Assembly (NCBI RefSeq): GCF_006715045.1
Contig: NZ_VFML01000001.1
Location: 3,440,501 to 3,504,500, forward strand
DNA: 64,000 bases
Reading direction: 5' to 3'
From: Amycolatopsis cihanbeyliensis
Lineage (GTDB): Bacteria > Actinomycetota > Actinomycetes > Mycobacteriales > Pseudonocardiaceae
In this document: positions 47,691 through 56,993 of the stretch, piece after piece
Numbering within the stretch: position 1 is the first letter of the stretch
Layout: each line of letters opens with the position of its first letter
The notes under the pieces: model-generated
The model's input: only the letters and a program-made list of their open reading frames with translations
Told to the model about the DNA's origin: nothing
Database searches by the model: none
Position numbers and translations under genes: made by a program

Positions 47691-49250
47691 TCAGCGAGCG
47701 GTGAGGGCCACCGTGTGCCAGCCGGTCGCGCCGTCCGGCACCACCCCGGCGCGCTGCCCGGTCTGCACGTAACCGGACCGGTCGGTGGCGCGGCAGGAAA
47801 CCCGGTGCTCGCCGGGCGGGACGTCCAGCACCGCCCGCCACATCCGCCAGGTGTCCACGTTCACCTCGGTGGCTAGCTCCGCGCGCTGCCACTCGTTCTC
47901 GTCCAGCCGCACCTCCACCCGCGCGATGCCGAGGGTCTGCGCCCAGGCGATCCCGGTCACCACCACCCTGCCGGCGGGAAGGTCGGCACCGGCACCCGGG
48001 GCGTCGATCCGGGACTGGGTCTTCACCGGCGCGCGGCGCGCCCAGCCGCGGTCCAGCCAGTATGCCCGGCGCGCGTCCCAGGTGGTGATCTCGATCTCGC
48101 GGACCCACTTGGTCGCCGAGACATAGCCGTACAGGCCGGGAATCACCATGCGGGCGGGGAAACCGTGCTCCACCGGCAGCGGCTCGCCGTTCATCCCGAT
48201 GGCGAGCAGCGCACCGCGGTCCCGCTCGAGCGCGGCGGCCAGCGGCGTGCCGCAGGTCCAGCCGTCCTCGCTGGTGGAGAACAGCTGCTGGGCACCGGGC
48301 CGGATACCGGCCTCGCGCAGCAGGTCACCCAGGTCCACACCGAGGAAGTTCGAGGTCGAGATGTAGGGGCCGCCCACCTGGTTGGACACGCAGCAGAGCG
48401 TGATCGTGCGCTCGACCAGTGGCCGGGACCGGATATCGGCGTAGTCGAAGGTCAGCTCCCGCTCCACCATGCCGTGGATGCGTAACGTCCAGTCCGCCGC
48501 ACGCAGCTGCGGCACGATGACCGCGGTGTCGATCCGGTAGAAGTCCTGGTTGGCGGTGCGGAAGGTCGGGGTGCCCTGCCCGGAGAAGTCCGCGCCCGCC
48601 GGGATCGGTGGGGCGGGCCGGGCCGCGGCGAGATCGCCGACGGCCTGGCGCGAGCCCTCCGCGTCGGTACCGCTGCCGATGAGCTGGCCGGCGAGTCCGG
48701 CGACGCCCGCACCCGCCGCGACCCCGCCCGCGCCGATCAGGAACCGGCGCCGATCCGGCGCCGTGTGCTCGCCGAGCTCGAACCCGCCGGCCCGGGCCCG
48801 GTCGAGCAGCCAGCGGAAGGTCAGCACCCCGGCGAGCAGGCTGGCGGCGGGGGCGGCCAGCGCCCCCGACCCGAGGTCGGGCCTGCCGTACACGGCCAGG
48901 CCGCCGAGCACGCCGAACACCACGATCAGCACGGTGCCCGGCAGCGGGCCCCTGCGGGACAGCAGCCCGGCCAGCACCGCGAGGCCGAGCAGCACCAGCG
49001 CCATCCCGAGCAGCAGCACCAGCTTGTCGTAGGTGCCGAAGGCATCGACCGCGAAGTCCTTCAGCCAGGCCGGGGTGAGGTCGATCGCCGCGTTCGCGAC
49101 CGCGAGGTACGGCGAGGCGTTGATCCCGATGAACGCGGCCACCAGGTGCCCCGAGCCGAGCGCCGCGACCAGGGCGAGCACCCCGGCCAGCGCGGCGGCC
49201 CCGCGCGGCGGTGTCGGTATGCCCTGCTCGGCGGCGGCGGGTGAGTTCAT
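47691..49250 (-). CDS. Membrane-anchored molybdopterin-dependent oxidoreductase (sulfite oxidase family)
   Basis: A 519-residue protein with about four N-terminal helices (to residue 170), then a Tat-like motif DRRRFLIGAGG and a sulfite oxidase-type molybdopterin domain (about 235-390) with the Mo-ligand cysteine region TITLCCVSNQVGG. A Mo-co dimerisation-like domain follows (about 400-519, ending GWHTVALTAR). The catalytic domain probably faces outward. Substrate unknown; sulfite or a methionine sulfoxide-type role are possible. It lies upstream of rex in the same direction, 188 bp away. Confidence 0.88.
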   Translation of the reverse strand: MNSPAAAEQGIPTPPRGAAALAGVLALVAALGSGHLVAAFIGINASPYLAVANAAIDLTPAWLKDFAVDAFGTYDKLVLLLGMALVLLGLAVLAGLLSRRGPLPGTVLIVVFGVLGGLAVYGRPDLGSGALAAPAASLLAGVLTFRWLLDRARAGGFELGEHTAPDRRRFLIGAGGVAAGAGVAGLAGQLIGSGTDAEGSRQAVGDLAAARPAPPIPAGADFSGQGTPTFRTANQDFYRIDTAVIVPQLRAADWTLRIHGMVERELTFDYADIRSRPLVERTITLCCVSNQVGGPYISTSNFLGVDLGDLLREAGIRPGAQQLFSTSEDGWTCGTPLAAALERDRGALLAIGMNGEPLPVEHGFPARMVIPGLYGYVSATKWVREIEITTWDARRAYWLDRGWARRAPVKTQSRIDAPGAGADLPAGRVVVTGIAWAQTLGIARVEVRLDENEWQRAELATEVNVDTWRMWRAVLDVPPGEHRVSCRATDRSGYVQTGQRAGVVPDGATGWHTVALTAR

Positions 49251-49307
49251 GCCTCCATGGTCGGAGCATCGGCCCGTCGAGCCCAGCCGATCGCCCTTAC
49301 GAGTGCC

Positions 49308-49541
49308 TTACGCCAGCGCCCCGCGCAGCCGGTCCTCCTCCACGGCCCAGTAGCCGTGCTCCGCGTCGTCGACGAGGATCACCGGCACCCGGTCGCCGTA
49401 CTCGGCCCGGTGCTCCTGGTCGGCGTCGACGTCGACCGCCGACCACGGCACGCCCAGCTCGGCGCAGATGCGCTCGACGTCCCGCTCGGCCCGCTCGCAG
49501 GCCGAGCAGCCCCGCCTCGTCATCACGGTCACCCTGTGCAT
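49308..49541 (-). CDS. Glutaredoxin-like protein (CSAC)
   Basis: A 77-residue thioredoxin-fold protein with motif TRRGCSACERAERDVERIC, a CxxC redox pair at residues 12 and 15, and the cis-proline in DRVPVILVDD. Homologues of this size lie near hemA in mycobacteria (Rv0508, from memory). Its start is 4 nt after the stop of the acyl-CoA synthetase-like gene, suggesting a shared transcript. Redox partner unknown. Confidence 0.88.
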   Translation of the reverse strand: MHRVTVMTRRGCSACERAERDVERICAELGVPWSAVDVDADQEHRAEYGDRVPVILVDDAEHGYWAVEEDRLRGALA

Positions 49542-49545
49542 GCGT

Positions 49546-51114
49546 TCACTCCCCCGTACGCAGCTGCACCCGGCGCAGCTTGCCGGTCGGCGAGTGCGGC
49601 AGCTCCTCGACGAACTCCACGGTGCGCGGCACCTTGTACCCGGCCAGTTCGGCCGCGCAGCGTTCGACGACCCGCTGCTCGGACAACTCGGGCGGCTCGG
49701 ACGGCTCGGACGGCTCGGACGGCACCGCCCCCGCGCCGGGCACGATCACCGCCTTCACCGCCTCACCGGTGCGTTCGTCCAGCACCCCGACCACGGCGAC
49801 CTCGGCCACCCCCGGCAGCCCGCCGATGACCTCCTCCACCTCGTGCGGGTACACGTTGAACCCGTTCACGATGATCAGGTCACCTGCCCGGTCCACAAGG
49901 TGCAGGTCGCCGTCCACGTCCAGGTAGCCGACGTCGCCGGTGCGGTACCAGCCCTCGGCGTCCGGGCCGTGTGCCCCGTCCGGCCAGTACCCGGAGAACA
50001 GATTCGCGCCGCGCACCGACACCAGCCCGGTGCCCAGCGAGCCGCCGTCCCCGTCGCCGAAGACGTCGTCCGGGTCCGCGGGGTCCAGCGGCACCGAGGC
50101 ACTCTCCCCGTCGCTGTCCACCAGGCGCAGCTCCACCCCGGGCAGTGGCCTGCCGACCGAACCGGGTTTCGGGTATCCGGTGACCAGCGTGGAGGTCACC
50201 ACCGGGGCGGTCTCGGTGAGCCCGTAACCCTCGTACACGCCCAGCCCGACGGCCCGGCGGATGGCGGCGAGCACCTTCGGGTGCAGCGGGGCCGCCCCCG
50301 AGGTCAGCCTGCGCACGGTGGCCAGGCCGGTGCCGAGCTCGTCCGCGGGCAGTGCGGCGAGTTCGGCGTACATGGCGGGCACCCCGGCGATCGCGGTCAC
50401 CCGGTGCTCGGCGCAGACGACCAGGGCCTTGCCCACCTCGAACCGCTCGGCCAGCACGGTGGTGGCCCCGACCGAGGTCGCCATCAGCAGCCCCGGGCCG
50501 AGCCCGTACACGTGGAACAGCGGGATCGCGAGGAACAGCCGGTCGCTGTGCTCCAGCACCGGCGGGCTCACCGCGGTGAGCTGGCTGACGTTGGCCAGCA
50601 GGGCGCGGTGCGACAGCATCACGCCGCGCGCCGGCCCGGTGGTGCCGGAGGTGTAGGAGAGCACCGCGATGTCCTCGCCCGCCCGCGCGGGCACGACCGG
50701 GTCGGGGCGAGAGTCCGGGGCGATCACCGGTTCCAGCGCGCGCACTCCCTCGGGCGGTTCGAGCTCGCCCGGTCGCCTGCTGACCAGGAGGGTCGCCCCG
50801 CTGTGCGCGAGCAGCCCGTTCAGCTCGGCGGCCGGGCCCTGCGGGGACAGCGGCACCGCGATCCCGCCCGCGCGCAGCACGGCGTACAGCGAGATCGCGA
50901 AGGCCGCGGAGGTCGGGAGGCGCACCGCCACCCGGTCGCCGGGGCGCAGGCCGGCCGCCCGCAGCTCGCTCGCCTGCGCGTCCACCGCCGCCTCCACGCC
51001 CGACCAGGTGAGGGCCGTGCCGTCCACGGTGTCGATCAGGGCGGGTGAGTCGGGCCAGTGCCGCGCCGCCAGGGTGACCAGGTCCGCCACATTGCCGCCG
51101 CTCGGTACCGCCAC
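49546..51114 (-). CDS. AMP-dependent acyl-CoA synthetase/ligase
   Basis: ANL-superfamily enzyme of 522 residues. The AMP loop SYTSGTTGPARGVMLSH lies near 155-171, YEGYGLTETAPVVTSTL near 310, WYRTGDVGYLDVDGDLHLVD near 395 and the C-terminal lysine in LPHSPTGKLRRVQL. Probably activates a fatty or aromatic acid. A short Ser-Glu-Pro repeat (SEPSEPSEP, DNA about 49690-49725) interrupts the C-terminal domain loop. GTG 51114 has AAAGGGG 7 nt upstream. Substrate cannot be read. Confidence 0.88.
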   Translation of the reverse strand: MAVPSGGNVADLVTLAARHWPDSPALIDTVDGTALTWSGVEAAVDAQASELRAAGLRPGDRVAVRLPTSAAFAISLYAVLRAGGIAVPLSPQGPAAELNGLLAHSGATLLVSRRPGELEPPEGVRALEPVIAPDSRPDPVVPARAGEDIAVLSYTSGTTGPARGVMLSHRALLANVSQLTAVSPPVLEHSDRLFLAIPLFHVYGLGPGLLMATSVGATTVLAERFEVGKALVVCAEHRVTAIAGVPAMYAELAALPADELGTGLATVRRLTSGAAPLHPKVLAAIRRAVGLGVYEGYGLTETAPVVTSTLVTGYPKPGSVGRPLPGVELRLVDSDGESASVPLDPADPDDVFGDGDGGSLGTGLVSVRGANLFSGYWPDGAHGPDAEGWYRTGDVGYLDVDGDLHLVDRAGDLIIVNGFNVYPHEVEEVIGGLPGVAEVAVVGVLDERTGEAVKAVIVPGAGAVPSEPSEPSEPPELSEQRVVERCAAELAGYKVPRTVEFVEELPHSPTGKLRRVQLRTGE

Positions 51115-51500
51115 CGCGCAGCCCCTTTCCGGTCGAGTGCACCAGCACACAGTGAGGGTTGTTCAGAACGACCCAGCGACCGCGGGCCGCCAGGCCCATG
51201 GTCACCGCGGCCCGCAGCGCCACCGTGTGGGTGGCGGTGGGCGACGGGCGGGAGGTCGTTGCAGGTCACGGTAGCGATGACGCACGCTGCCAACCTGAAT
51301 AACCCGACTTGTGGATAGGACACAGTGTGGGTATCAGTCTGGCATTCGCATCCCCCGTCATGGTGAGTCTGCGGGTTCGTCTCCCGTTCGCAATCAGATC
51401 GGCACTACCTACTTCCGGGTAACTACCCGTATGCTGCGGTACGCGCCCGGGTGGCGATCATCACTCGGGGCTGTGGAGAAGGCTCGGGAGGTGCGACCAG
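51115..51500. other. Intergenic region between ligase and sigma-factor genes (386 bp)
   Basis: Divergent promoter region with no supported gene. A rightward pair TTGTGG and TATCAG spaced 17 nt (about 51310-51340) could be a promoter, and a palindrome lies at 51416-51429. The half near the ligase gene is G+C rich; the half near the sigma gene is distinctly A+T richer, as expected for the sigma-factor promoter side. Confidence 0.5.
51416..51429. promoter_or_regulatory. Palindrome upstream of the BldN-like sigma gene
   Basis: CGGGTA-AC-TACCCG, perfect 6-bp arms, centred about 78 bp before the ATG. It may be an operator, but it does not match a motif that I know for this family. Confidence 0.35.
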
Positions 51501-52184
51501 ATGAGCCTGCAAGTCGCCGTTTCGGCAGGCCCTGCGCTGGTGGCGCGCCGTGTCCCGGACACAGCCGCCGCTCCGGCGGACCGAATCGTGCCGCAGGTGG
51601 CGCCGGATCCGACGGCGGAGGCCTGGGACCTGGTGCACGCCGCCCAGGACGGCGACACCGAGGCTTTCGGCCGGCTGTACGACCGCTATGTCGAGGTGGT
51701 GTTCCGCTATGTCCTGTTCCGGCTCGGCGACCGCGACCTCGCCGAGGACGTCACCAGTGAGACCTTCCTGCGCGCCCTGCGCCGGATCAACTCGGTCAGC
51801 TACCAGGGCCGCGACGTCGGCGCCTGGTTCGTCACCATTGCCCGCAACCTGGTGCTCGATCACGTGAAGTCGAGCAGGTTCCGCTTGGAGATCATCACCG
51901 ACGAGGTCATCGAGGGTGGCTCCGCGGCGTTCACCGGTACGCAGCAGCGGCCACCGGCCGGCCCCGAGCAGCAGGTGCTGAACCGGGCCACCCAGGCCGA
52001 GCTGTTCCGCTGCATCGCCGACCTCGGCGAGGACCAGCGGGAGTGCATCGTGCTGCGGTTCCTGCAGGGCCTCTCGGTGGCCGAGACCGCGGAGATCATG
52101 GACCGCAACGAGGGCGCCATCAAGGCGCTCCAGCACCGCGCGGTACGCCGGTTGGCGCAACTGCTGCCCACCGGTCTGCGCTAA
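51501..52184 (+). CDS. BldN-like ECF RNA polymerase sigma factor
   Basis: A 227-residue ECF sigma factor with a 40-residue N-terminal extension. Sigma region 2 covers about 50-115 ([38 protein letters not shown]) and region 4 about 165-225 ([40 protein letters not shown]). Its place near rex and before a DUF5667-type gene matches bldN in Streptomyces, which controls aerial development. ATG 51501 has GGGAGG 9 nt upstream. The name bldN is inferred from position, so no symbol is given. Confidence 0.85.
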   Translation: MSLQVAVSAGPALVARRVPDTAAAPADRIVPQVAPDPTAEAWDLVHAAQDGDTEAFGRLYDRYVEVVFRYVLFRLGDRDLAEDVTSETFLRALRRINSVSYQGRDVGAWFVTIARNLVLDHVKSSRFRLEIITDEVIEGGSAAFTGTQQRPPAGPEQQVLNRATQAELFRCIADLGEDQRECIVLRFLQGLSVAETAEIMDRNEGAIKALQHRAVRRLAQLLPTGLR

Positions 52185-52267
52185 GGGTTCCCCCAACTCG
52201 GCGACAGTTCGCTGCCCGGCGTGCCGGGTCCGTAACCGGCCGAGCGGGCCGTTCGTTGCTCCTGCTG

Positions 52268-53446
52268 ATGAGCGGGTTTCACCGGTTCTCCCCGCGGCGC
52301 GCCGAGCACGAGCGGTTCGCCCGTGCGGTCGACGCCGCGGAACGGGACCGGGCACGGGAGGAGACGACCGGCGCCGAGGAGTTCGGCGCCGAGCTCGCCG
52401 TGGTGTTCGCCCTGCGTGGCCTCGGGGCCGCCGCGGAGCCGGACGAGCAGGCGCGGGCCAGGATGGCGAGCCGGATCCGCACGGGCGAGCCGGTCGAGGA
52501 CCCCCCGGCGCCGGAACCCGAGCCGCGGCCGGAACCCGAGCCCGCCGCGCGGGTGCCGGGCCCACGGCGCGGTCCCCGGCCGGGCGCGGTGCTGGCCGGC
52601 GCGTGCTGCCTGCTGCTGGCGCTCGTCGGGTTCGGGCTGGTGCTGTCCAGGGACGCGCTGCCAGGCGACACGCTGTACGAGCTCAAACGGGCAAGGGAGG
52701 CCGTGAACCTCGGGCTGACCTTCGACGAGGAAGCACGGGGCCACCTGCACCTCGAACACGCCGCGGGCCGACTGGCCGAGCTGGCGAGGCTCACCGAGCG
52801 CACCGCGCCGGGGGCCGCCCACCCGGGTTACCGGACCGCGCTCGCCGACTTCGAAGCCGACGCCAGGGCGGGGGTCACCCGGCTGGTCACCCTCGGCACC
52901 GGTTCCGCCGGCACCCAGCTCGACGAGCTGCGCTCCTGGGCGCGGGCGCAGGCGGACCGGCTGGCCGGGCTGCGGGCCGCGCTGCCGGCCGAGACGGTCC
53001 CGCATGGGGATGCCTCGGCCCAGCTGGTGCGCCGGATCGGGGAACGCGCGACCGCGCTGGCCGGCCGGATGGGCTGCAACCGGATCACCTCCGGCCGCAC
53101 GGACGAGCTCGGCGCGCTGCCCGCGCCGGGGCCGTGCGCCTCGCCGGATCGCCGGGTGGACCGCGACCCGCCGCGCGCGGCCGACCCGCCCGAGTCGGCG
53201 CGCACGCCCGAACGCGACACCGGGCCGCCGGCCGTGCGGCTCGCCACCAGACACGCCCCCGTGCGCCCGGAGCCACCCACGACCCCGGAGCTGCCCGCCC
53301 CGACCATCGAACCCACCCGGGTCCACCCCGCGCCCCTACCCACCGACATCTCCCGGCCACGGCTGCCGGACTCGATCCCGGAGCCACCCGCCCTGCTGGA
53401 GGTACCACCGGTGCTGCCGGGCCTGCCGGAAGTCCGGATCGGATAA
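52268..53446 (+). CDS. DUF5667-type membrane protein, probable anti-sigma factor
   Basis: A 392-residue protein. The N-terminal 95 residues are cytoplasmic ([20 protein letters not shown] onward). One helix lies at about 110-130 ([19 protein letters not shown]), then comes the DUF5667-like segment ([20 protein letters not shown]) and a long Pro-rich tail. In Streptomyces the gene after bldN encodes the anti-sigma factor RsbN. The position and one-helix layout suggest the same job here. ATG 52268 has no good ribosome site, and the gap to the sigma gene is 83 nt. Confidence 0.72.
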   Translation: MSGFHRFSPRRAEHERFARAVDAAERDRAREETTGAEEFGAELAVVFALRGLGAAAEPDEQARARMASRIRTGEPVEDPPAPEPEPRPEPEPAARVPGPRRGPRPGAVLAGACCLLLALVGFGLVLSRDALPGDTLYELKRAREAVNLGLTFDEEARGHLHLEHAAGRLAELARLTERTAPGAAHPGYRTALADFEADARAGVTRLVTLGTGSAGTQLDELRSWARAQADRLAGLRAALPAETVPHGDASAQLVRRIGERATALAGRMGCNRITSGRTDELGALPAPGPCASPDRRVDRDPPRAADPPESARTPERDTGPPAVRLATRHAPVRPEPPTTPELPAPTIEPTRVHPAPLPTDISRPRLPDSIPEPPALLEVPPVLPGLPEVRIG

Positions 53447-53510
53447 CCGTCGGCCCGGGCGGTGCCTGTTCGCGCACGTGCGGCACAGTCCGGTTCGGGA
53501 ACAGGCCGTC

Positions 53511-53534
53511 AGGCACAGTCGATACGCTGTGCCT
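53511..53534. promoter_or_regulatory. Hairpin/palindrome upstream of HAD hydrolase gene
   Basis: AGGCACAG-TCGATACG-CTGTGCCT: perfect 8-bp arms and an 8-nt loop, 29 nt before the chosen start. A TACGCT overlapping the loop could be a -10 element, which would make this an operator; a terminator for the upstream gene is the alternative, but no T-run follows. GGCACAGTC also occurs 30 bp to the left. Confidence 0.35.
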
Positions 53535-53562
53535 AGCAGGAACCAAGGTGGAGGCGGTGTGC

Positions 53563-54543
53563 GTGTCATGGTGGCGGGGCCGTAACAAGGCCCAGGAACT
53601 GGAACGGCTGGCCACGTTGGCCGGGGAGGCCTCGGCGGAAGCCGCGGTCGCGCTGGAGGCGGCGTCCGCATCCACCCAGTTGCCCACCGATCAGGAGGTC
53701 CCGGCCGAGGACGTCGAGCGGGACGCCGCCGGTGCGGGCGCCGAGCCCACCGGTCCGGAGCCCGCGCCGCCCGACCTGACCGCGGCCGCGTTCTTCGATG
53801 TGGACAACACGATGATGATGGGCGCGTCGATCTTCCACTTCGCCCGCGGGCTGGCCGCGCGCAAGTACGTCACGGCCTCGGACCTGGCCGGGTTCGCCTG
53901 GCAGCAGGTGAAGTTCCGGATCGGCGGCAAGGAGAACAAGGAGAGCGTTTCCTCGGCACGCGAGCAACTGCTGTCCTTTGTGGCCGGCCGCACCGTGGAC
54001 GAGATGGTCGAGGTCGGCGAGGAGATCTACGACGAGCTCATGGCCGACAAGATCTGGTCGGGCACCAGGGCGCTGGCGCGGATGCACCTGGAGGCTGGAC
54101 AACGGGTCTGGCTGGTCACCGCGACCCCGGTGGAGCTGGCCGCGATCATCGCGCGGCGGCTGGGACTGACCGGCGCGCTGGGCACGGTGGCCGAGCACGT
54201 GGACGGGGTGTACACCGGTCGGCTGGTCGGCGACCTGCTGCACGGCAGGGCGAAGGCGCACGCGGTACGGGCGCTCGCCGCGCGGGAAGGGCTGAACCTG
54301 CGGCGCTGCGCCGCCTATTCCGACTCGCAGAACGACGTGCCGATGCTGTCGGTGGTCGGCACGGCGGTGGCGGTGAACCCGGACGCCGGGCTGCGCGAGA
54401 TCGCCAGGAACCGGCAGTGGGAGATCCGCGACTTCCGCACCGGGCGCAAGGCCGCCAAGATCGGCGTGCCCTCGGTGCTCGGCGCGGGTGCCCTCGCCGG
54501 CGCCGTCGCCGCCGGCCTCGCCTACCGCAAGCGCGTCGCCTGA
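53563..54543 (+). CDS. HAD-IB family hydrolase (SerB1-like)
   Basis: Haloacid dehalogenase-superfamily phosphatase of 326 residues. Motif I is [20 protein letters not shown] (near 82), motif [22 protein letters not shown], motif [16 protein letters not shown], and motif [19 protein letters not shown]-terminal Ala/Gly-rich hydrophobic segment may anchor it in the membrane. The closest relatives that I recall are SerB1-type proteins, but phosphoserine specificity is unproven. GTG 53563 is chosen because GGAGG lies 8 nt upstream. Confidence 0.87.
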   Translation: MSWWRGRNKAQELERLATLAGEASAEAAVALEAASASTQLPTDQEVPAEDVERDAAGAGAEPTGPEPAPPDLTAAAFFDVDNTMMMGASIFHFARGLAARKYVTASDLAGFAWQQVKFRIGGKENKESVSSAREQLLSFVAGRTVDEMVEVGEEIYDELMADKIWSGTRALARMHLEAGQRVWLVTATPVELAAIIARRLGLTGALGTVAEHVDGVYTGRLVGDLLHGRAKAHAVRALAAREGLNLRRCAAYSDSQNDVPMLSVVGTAVAVNPDAGLREIARNRQWEIRDFRTGRKAAKIGVPSVLGAGALAGAVAAGLAYRKRVA

Positions 54544-54559
54544 GACCAGCCCCGAAGTG

Positions 54560-54640
54560 CCCTGAACGTGGCGATCAGGACGTTCAACGTCGCGAACGGC
54601 ACTTGTGGGACGTCTGATGTCGCGAAAGCCACGTTCAGGG
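54560..54640. repeat. 81-bp palindrome-ended dispersed repeat, copy 2
   Basis: Same outer 13-bp inverted repeat (CCCTGAACGTGGC / GCCACGTTCAGGG) and length as the copy at 17006-17086, with six substitutions. Inside are two direct half-units starting at 54578 and 54608 (30-bp period), each GGACGT-N6-TCGCGAA. It fills the gap between the convergent HAD hydrolase and acyltransferase genes, a natural site for a two-way terminator. Confidence 0.85.
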
Positions 54641-54651
54641 CTTGTGAGGCG

Positions 54652-55674
54652 TCAGTGGAAGACGCCGGTGCGCAGGGCGAGGCGGCGGTAGAGGGTCTGC
54701 TGGACGGACTCGCGGACCTGGTCGGTCAGGCTGAACACCAGCATCGGGTCCTCGGCGGCGTCGGCGGGGAGATCCTCGGTGGCGATCGGCTCACCGAACT
54801 CGATGTGCCACTTGGTCGGCAGCGGGACCGCGCCGAGCGGGCCCAGTAACGGGAAGAACGGCGTCACCGGGAAGTACGGCAGGCCGAGCAACCGGGCCAG
54901 CGGCTTGATGTCGCCGATCTTCGGGTAGATCTCCTCCGCGCCCACGATCGAGCAGGGCACGATCGGCACCCCGGTACGCAGGGCCGCCGAGACGAACCCG
55001 CCGCGGCCGAACCGCTGCAGCTTGTACCGGGAGGAGAACGGCTTGCCGACGCCCTTGAAACCCTCGGGCCACACCCCGACCAGCTCGCCGGAACGCAGCA
55101 GGCGCTCGGCGTCCGGGTTGCACGCCAGCGTCTGGCCCGACTTGCGGGCCAGCGCACCGAGCAGGGGCGACCGGAACACCAGGTCGGCGCCGAGCATCCG
55201 CAGGTACCGCCGGCGGGGATGCTCGTCGTGCACGGCCAGCGCGGTCATCAACGAGTCCAGCGGAAGCACCCCGGAGTGGTTGCACACCACCAGCGCGCCG
55301 CCGTCCAGCGGGAGGTTGTGCACCCCGTGGGTGCTGACCCGGAACCACTTCCGGTACAGCAGCCGCAGCGGGGGAAGCAGCAGCATGTCGGTCAGCTCGG
55401 GGTCGAACCCGAACTCGTCCACCGGGTAGTCGCCGGTCAGCCGGTTCCGGACGAACTCGAGCGCCCGCACCAGCGCCTCCGGCAAGGACTCGGCGTCGAG
55501 CAGTTCCTTCTCTTCCGCGGTCGCGGGCGAAGTGTGCACCGGCCGCGCGGGCAGCGGCAGCACGGTGTGCTCCGGCTCCGGTGCCGCATCGCCGGAGCGC
55601 GCGGCCGGTTCCGGCTGGACCGCGTGCTCCCTGCCGTGCAACGGGATGATTCGTGCCTCCGCTCCGTCGGTCAC
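54652..55674 (-). CDS. 1-acylglycerol-3-phosphate acyltransferase-like (PlsC family) protein
   Basis: Lysophospholipid acyltransferase-family member, 340 residues. Motif I NHSGVLPLDSL (near 132; NHx4D in variant form), a motif III VWPEGFKGVGKP region (near 196) and motif IV VPIVPCSIVGAEE are present. The first about 85 residues are polar. Neighbouring SDR and HAD genes keep the order known from M. tuberculosis Rv0501, Rv0502 and Rv0505c. Substrate not evident. Confidence 0.85.
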   Translation of the reverse strand: MTDGAEARIIPLHGREHAVQPEPAARSGDAAPEPEHTVLPLPARPVHTSPATAEEKELLDAESLPEALVRALEFVRNRLTGDYPVDEFGFDPELTDMLLLPPLRLLYRKWFRVSTHGVHNLPLDGGALVVCNHSGVLPLDSLMTALAVHDEHPRRRYLRMLGADLVFRSPLLGALARKSGQTLACNPDAERLLRSGELVGVWPEGFKGVGKPFSSRYKLQRFGRGGFVSAALRTGVPIVPCSIVGAEEIYPKIGDIKPLARLLGLPYFPVTPFFPLLGPLGAVPLPTKWHIEFGEPIATEDLPADAAEDPMLVFSLTDQVRESVQQTLYRRLALRTGVFH

Positions 55675-55702
55675 CTCGCTCGCCTCGCTTTCCGCTCGCG
55701 GC

Positions 55703-56752
55703 TCACCGTCGGCCGGCCTGCCCGGTCGCCGCCGCGACCGCCACCTTGCCCACCAGGTCGGACAGCCGGTGCCCGTCCAGGACCGGCCGCAGCCCGCGGC
55801 CGGCGACGTAGTCGTCGAAGGCCTCCCGGGTGGTCCACCGCGGGAGGTAACCGAAGGTCTCCTTCAACCGGCTGGTGTCCACCACCCTGCCGAAGTTCAG
55901 CAACCGCACCTGGTCGGCGGAGAAGTCGACCACGCGGGCACCGCGCAGCACCCTGCCGACCGAGGGCACCGCCGAGCGCGGCATCGGCAGCTCGATCCGG
56001 CCGGCGCGCCGGATCGCCTGGGACAGGGTGATCACCCCGTCGCCGCCGACGTTGAACACGCCCGGCTTGTCCTGCAGGGTGGCGAGCTCGAGCACGGCCA
56101 GCGCGTCCGAGGTGTGCAGTAGCTGCATCCGCGCGTCGTAGCCGAGCACGGTCGGCACGACCGGAAGCGCGAAGTACCTGGCCAGCACGGTGTCGGTTTC
56201 CGGGCCGATCAGGTTGAGGAACCGGGCCGTGGTCACCGTGAGGTCCGGCCGCCGCCGCTCGAGGCCTCGGACATAGCCCTCCATCTCCACGGCGTCCTTC
56301 GCGTAACCGCTGGTGGAGGTCGGGATCAGCGCTGAGTCCTCGGTGAAAACCGCGGGCGAGCGCGGGCCGGCACCATAGACCGCGGCGGTGGACTTGACCA
56401 CCAGCTTGCGCACCCGGGGAGAGCGTTGGCAGGCGGCCAGCAGCCGCATGGTGCCGATGACGTTGACCTCTTTGATCGCGGTACGCCTGCCCGGGCCCGC
56501 GGGGTGCACGGTGGTCGAGGCGTGCACCACGGTGTCCACCTTGGCGGAGCTGATGACCTTCGCGATCAGCGGGTTACGGATGTCCGCGCGGACGAACTCG
56601 GCGTGGCCCATCCGGCGCAACACCGACCTGCGCGGCGGCGTGGTGTCCACGCCGATGACCCGCTCCAGGTCGGGGTTGTTGCCGAGCCTGGCCAGCAGCC
56701 GGCCGCCCAGCTCACCGCCGACCCCGGTCACCAGCACGATATTGGACGGCAT
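55703..56752 (-). CDS. NAD-dependent epimerase/dehydratase (extended SDR)
   Basis: A 349-residue extended short-chain dehydrogenase. The Rossmann motif VLVTGVGGELGGRLLARLG is at 6-24, a serine/tyrosine pair appears as KSTAAVYGAG and SGYAKDAVEME (YxxxK), and DTSRLKETFGYLP lies near the end. Annotated in relatives as a GalE-like protein, but true UDP-galactose epimerase activity is doubtful because the motif GxxGxxG is altered (GVGGELG). ATG 56752 has AGGGGG 5 nt upstream. Confidence 0.83.
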   Translation of the reverse strand: MPSNIVLVTGVGGELGGRLLARLGNNPDLERVIGVDTTPPRRSVLRRMGHAEFVRADIRNPLIAKVISSAKVDTVVHASTTVHPAGPGRRTAIKEVNVIGTMRLLAACQRSPRVRKLVVKSTAAVYGAGPRSPAVFTEDSALIPTSTSGYAKDAVEMEGYVRGLERRRPDLTVTTARFLNLIGPETDTVLARYFALPVVPTVLGYDARMQLLHTSDALAVLELATLQDKPGVFNVGGDGVITLSQAIRRAGRIELPMPRSAVPSVGRVLRGARVVDFSADQVRLLNFGRVVDTSRLKETFGYLPRWTTREAFDDYVAGRGLRPVLDGHRLSDLVGKVAVAAATGQAGRR

Positions 56753-56943
56753 GCGACCCCCTGCGCAGATGTGGGTACCGGGCACGCGAGCCCGCACCGG
56801 GTGGAGCACCGCCTTGACGCGCCCCGGATACTACCGGGCGCCGGGCCGCAAGGTGAGGGGCCTAACACGCTGTTAACCCAGCTCACATAGTTTTTCCGGG
56901 ACGTTTGCGGCGCCGTCGAGGACGAGGACGCCGCCGCACGCAA

Positions 56944-56972
56944 ACGGCCCGTCCATCCGCGGGACGGGCCGT
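56944..56972 (-). terminator. Strong terminator after the bS22 gene
   Basis: Perfect 11-bp stem ACGGCCCGTCC / GGACGGGCCGT with a 7-nt loop, 22 nt past the bS22 stop on the minus strand, followed by TTTGCG. It should end the transcript of proC through bS22. A further 8-bp repeat CGTTTGCG/CGCAAACG (56902-56909, 56939-56946) overlaps it. Confidence 0.75.
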
Positions 56973-56993
56973 CGGTTCGGTGTCGAGTGGCCG

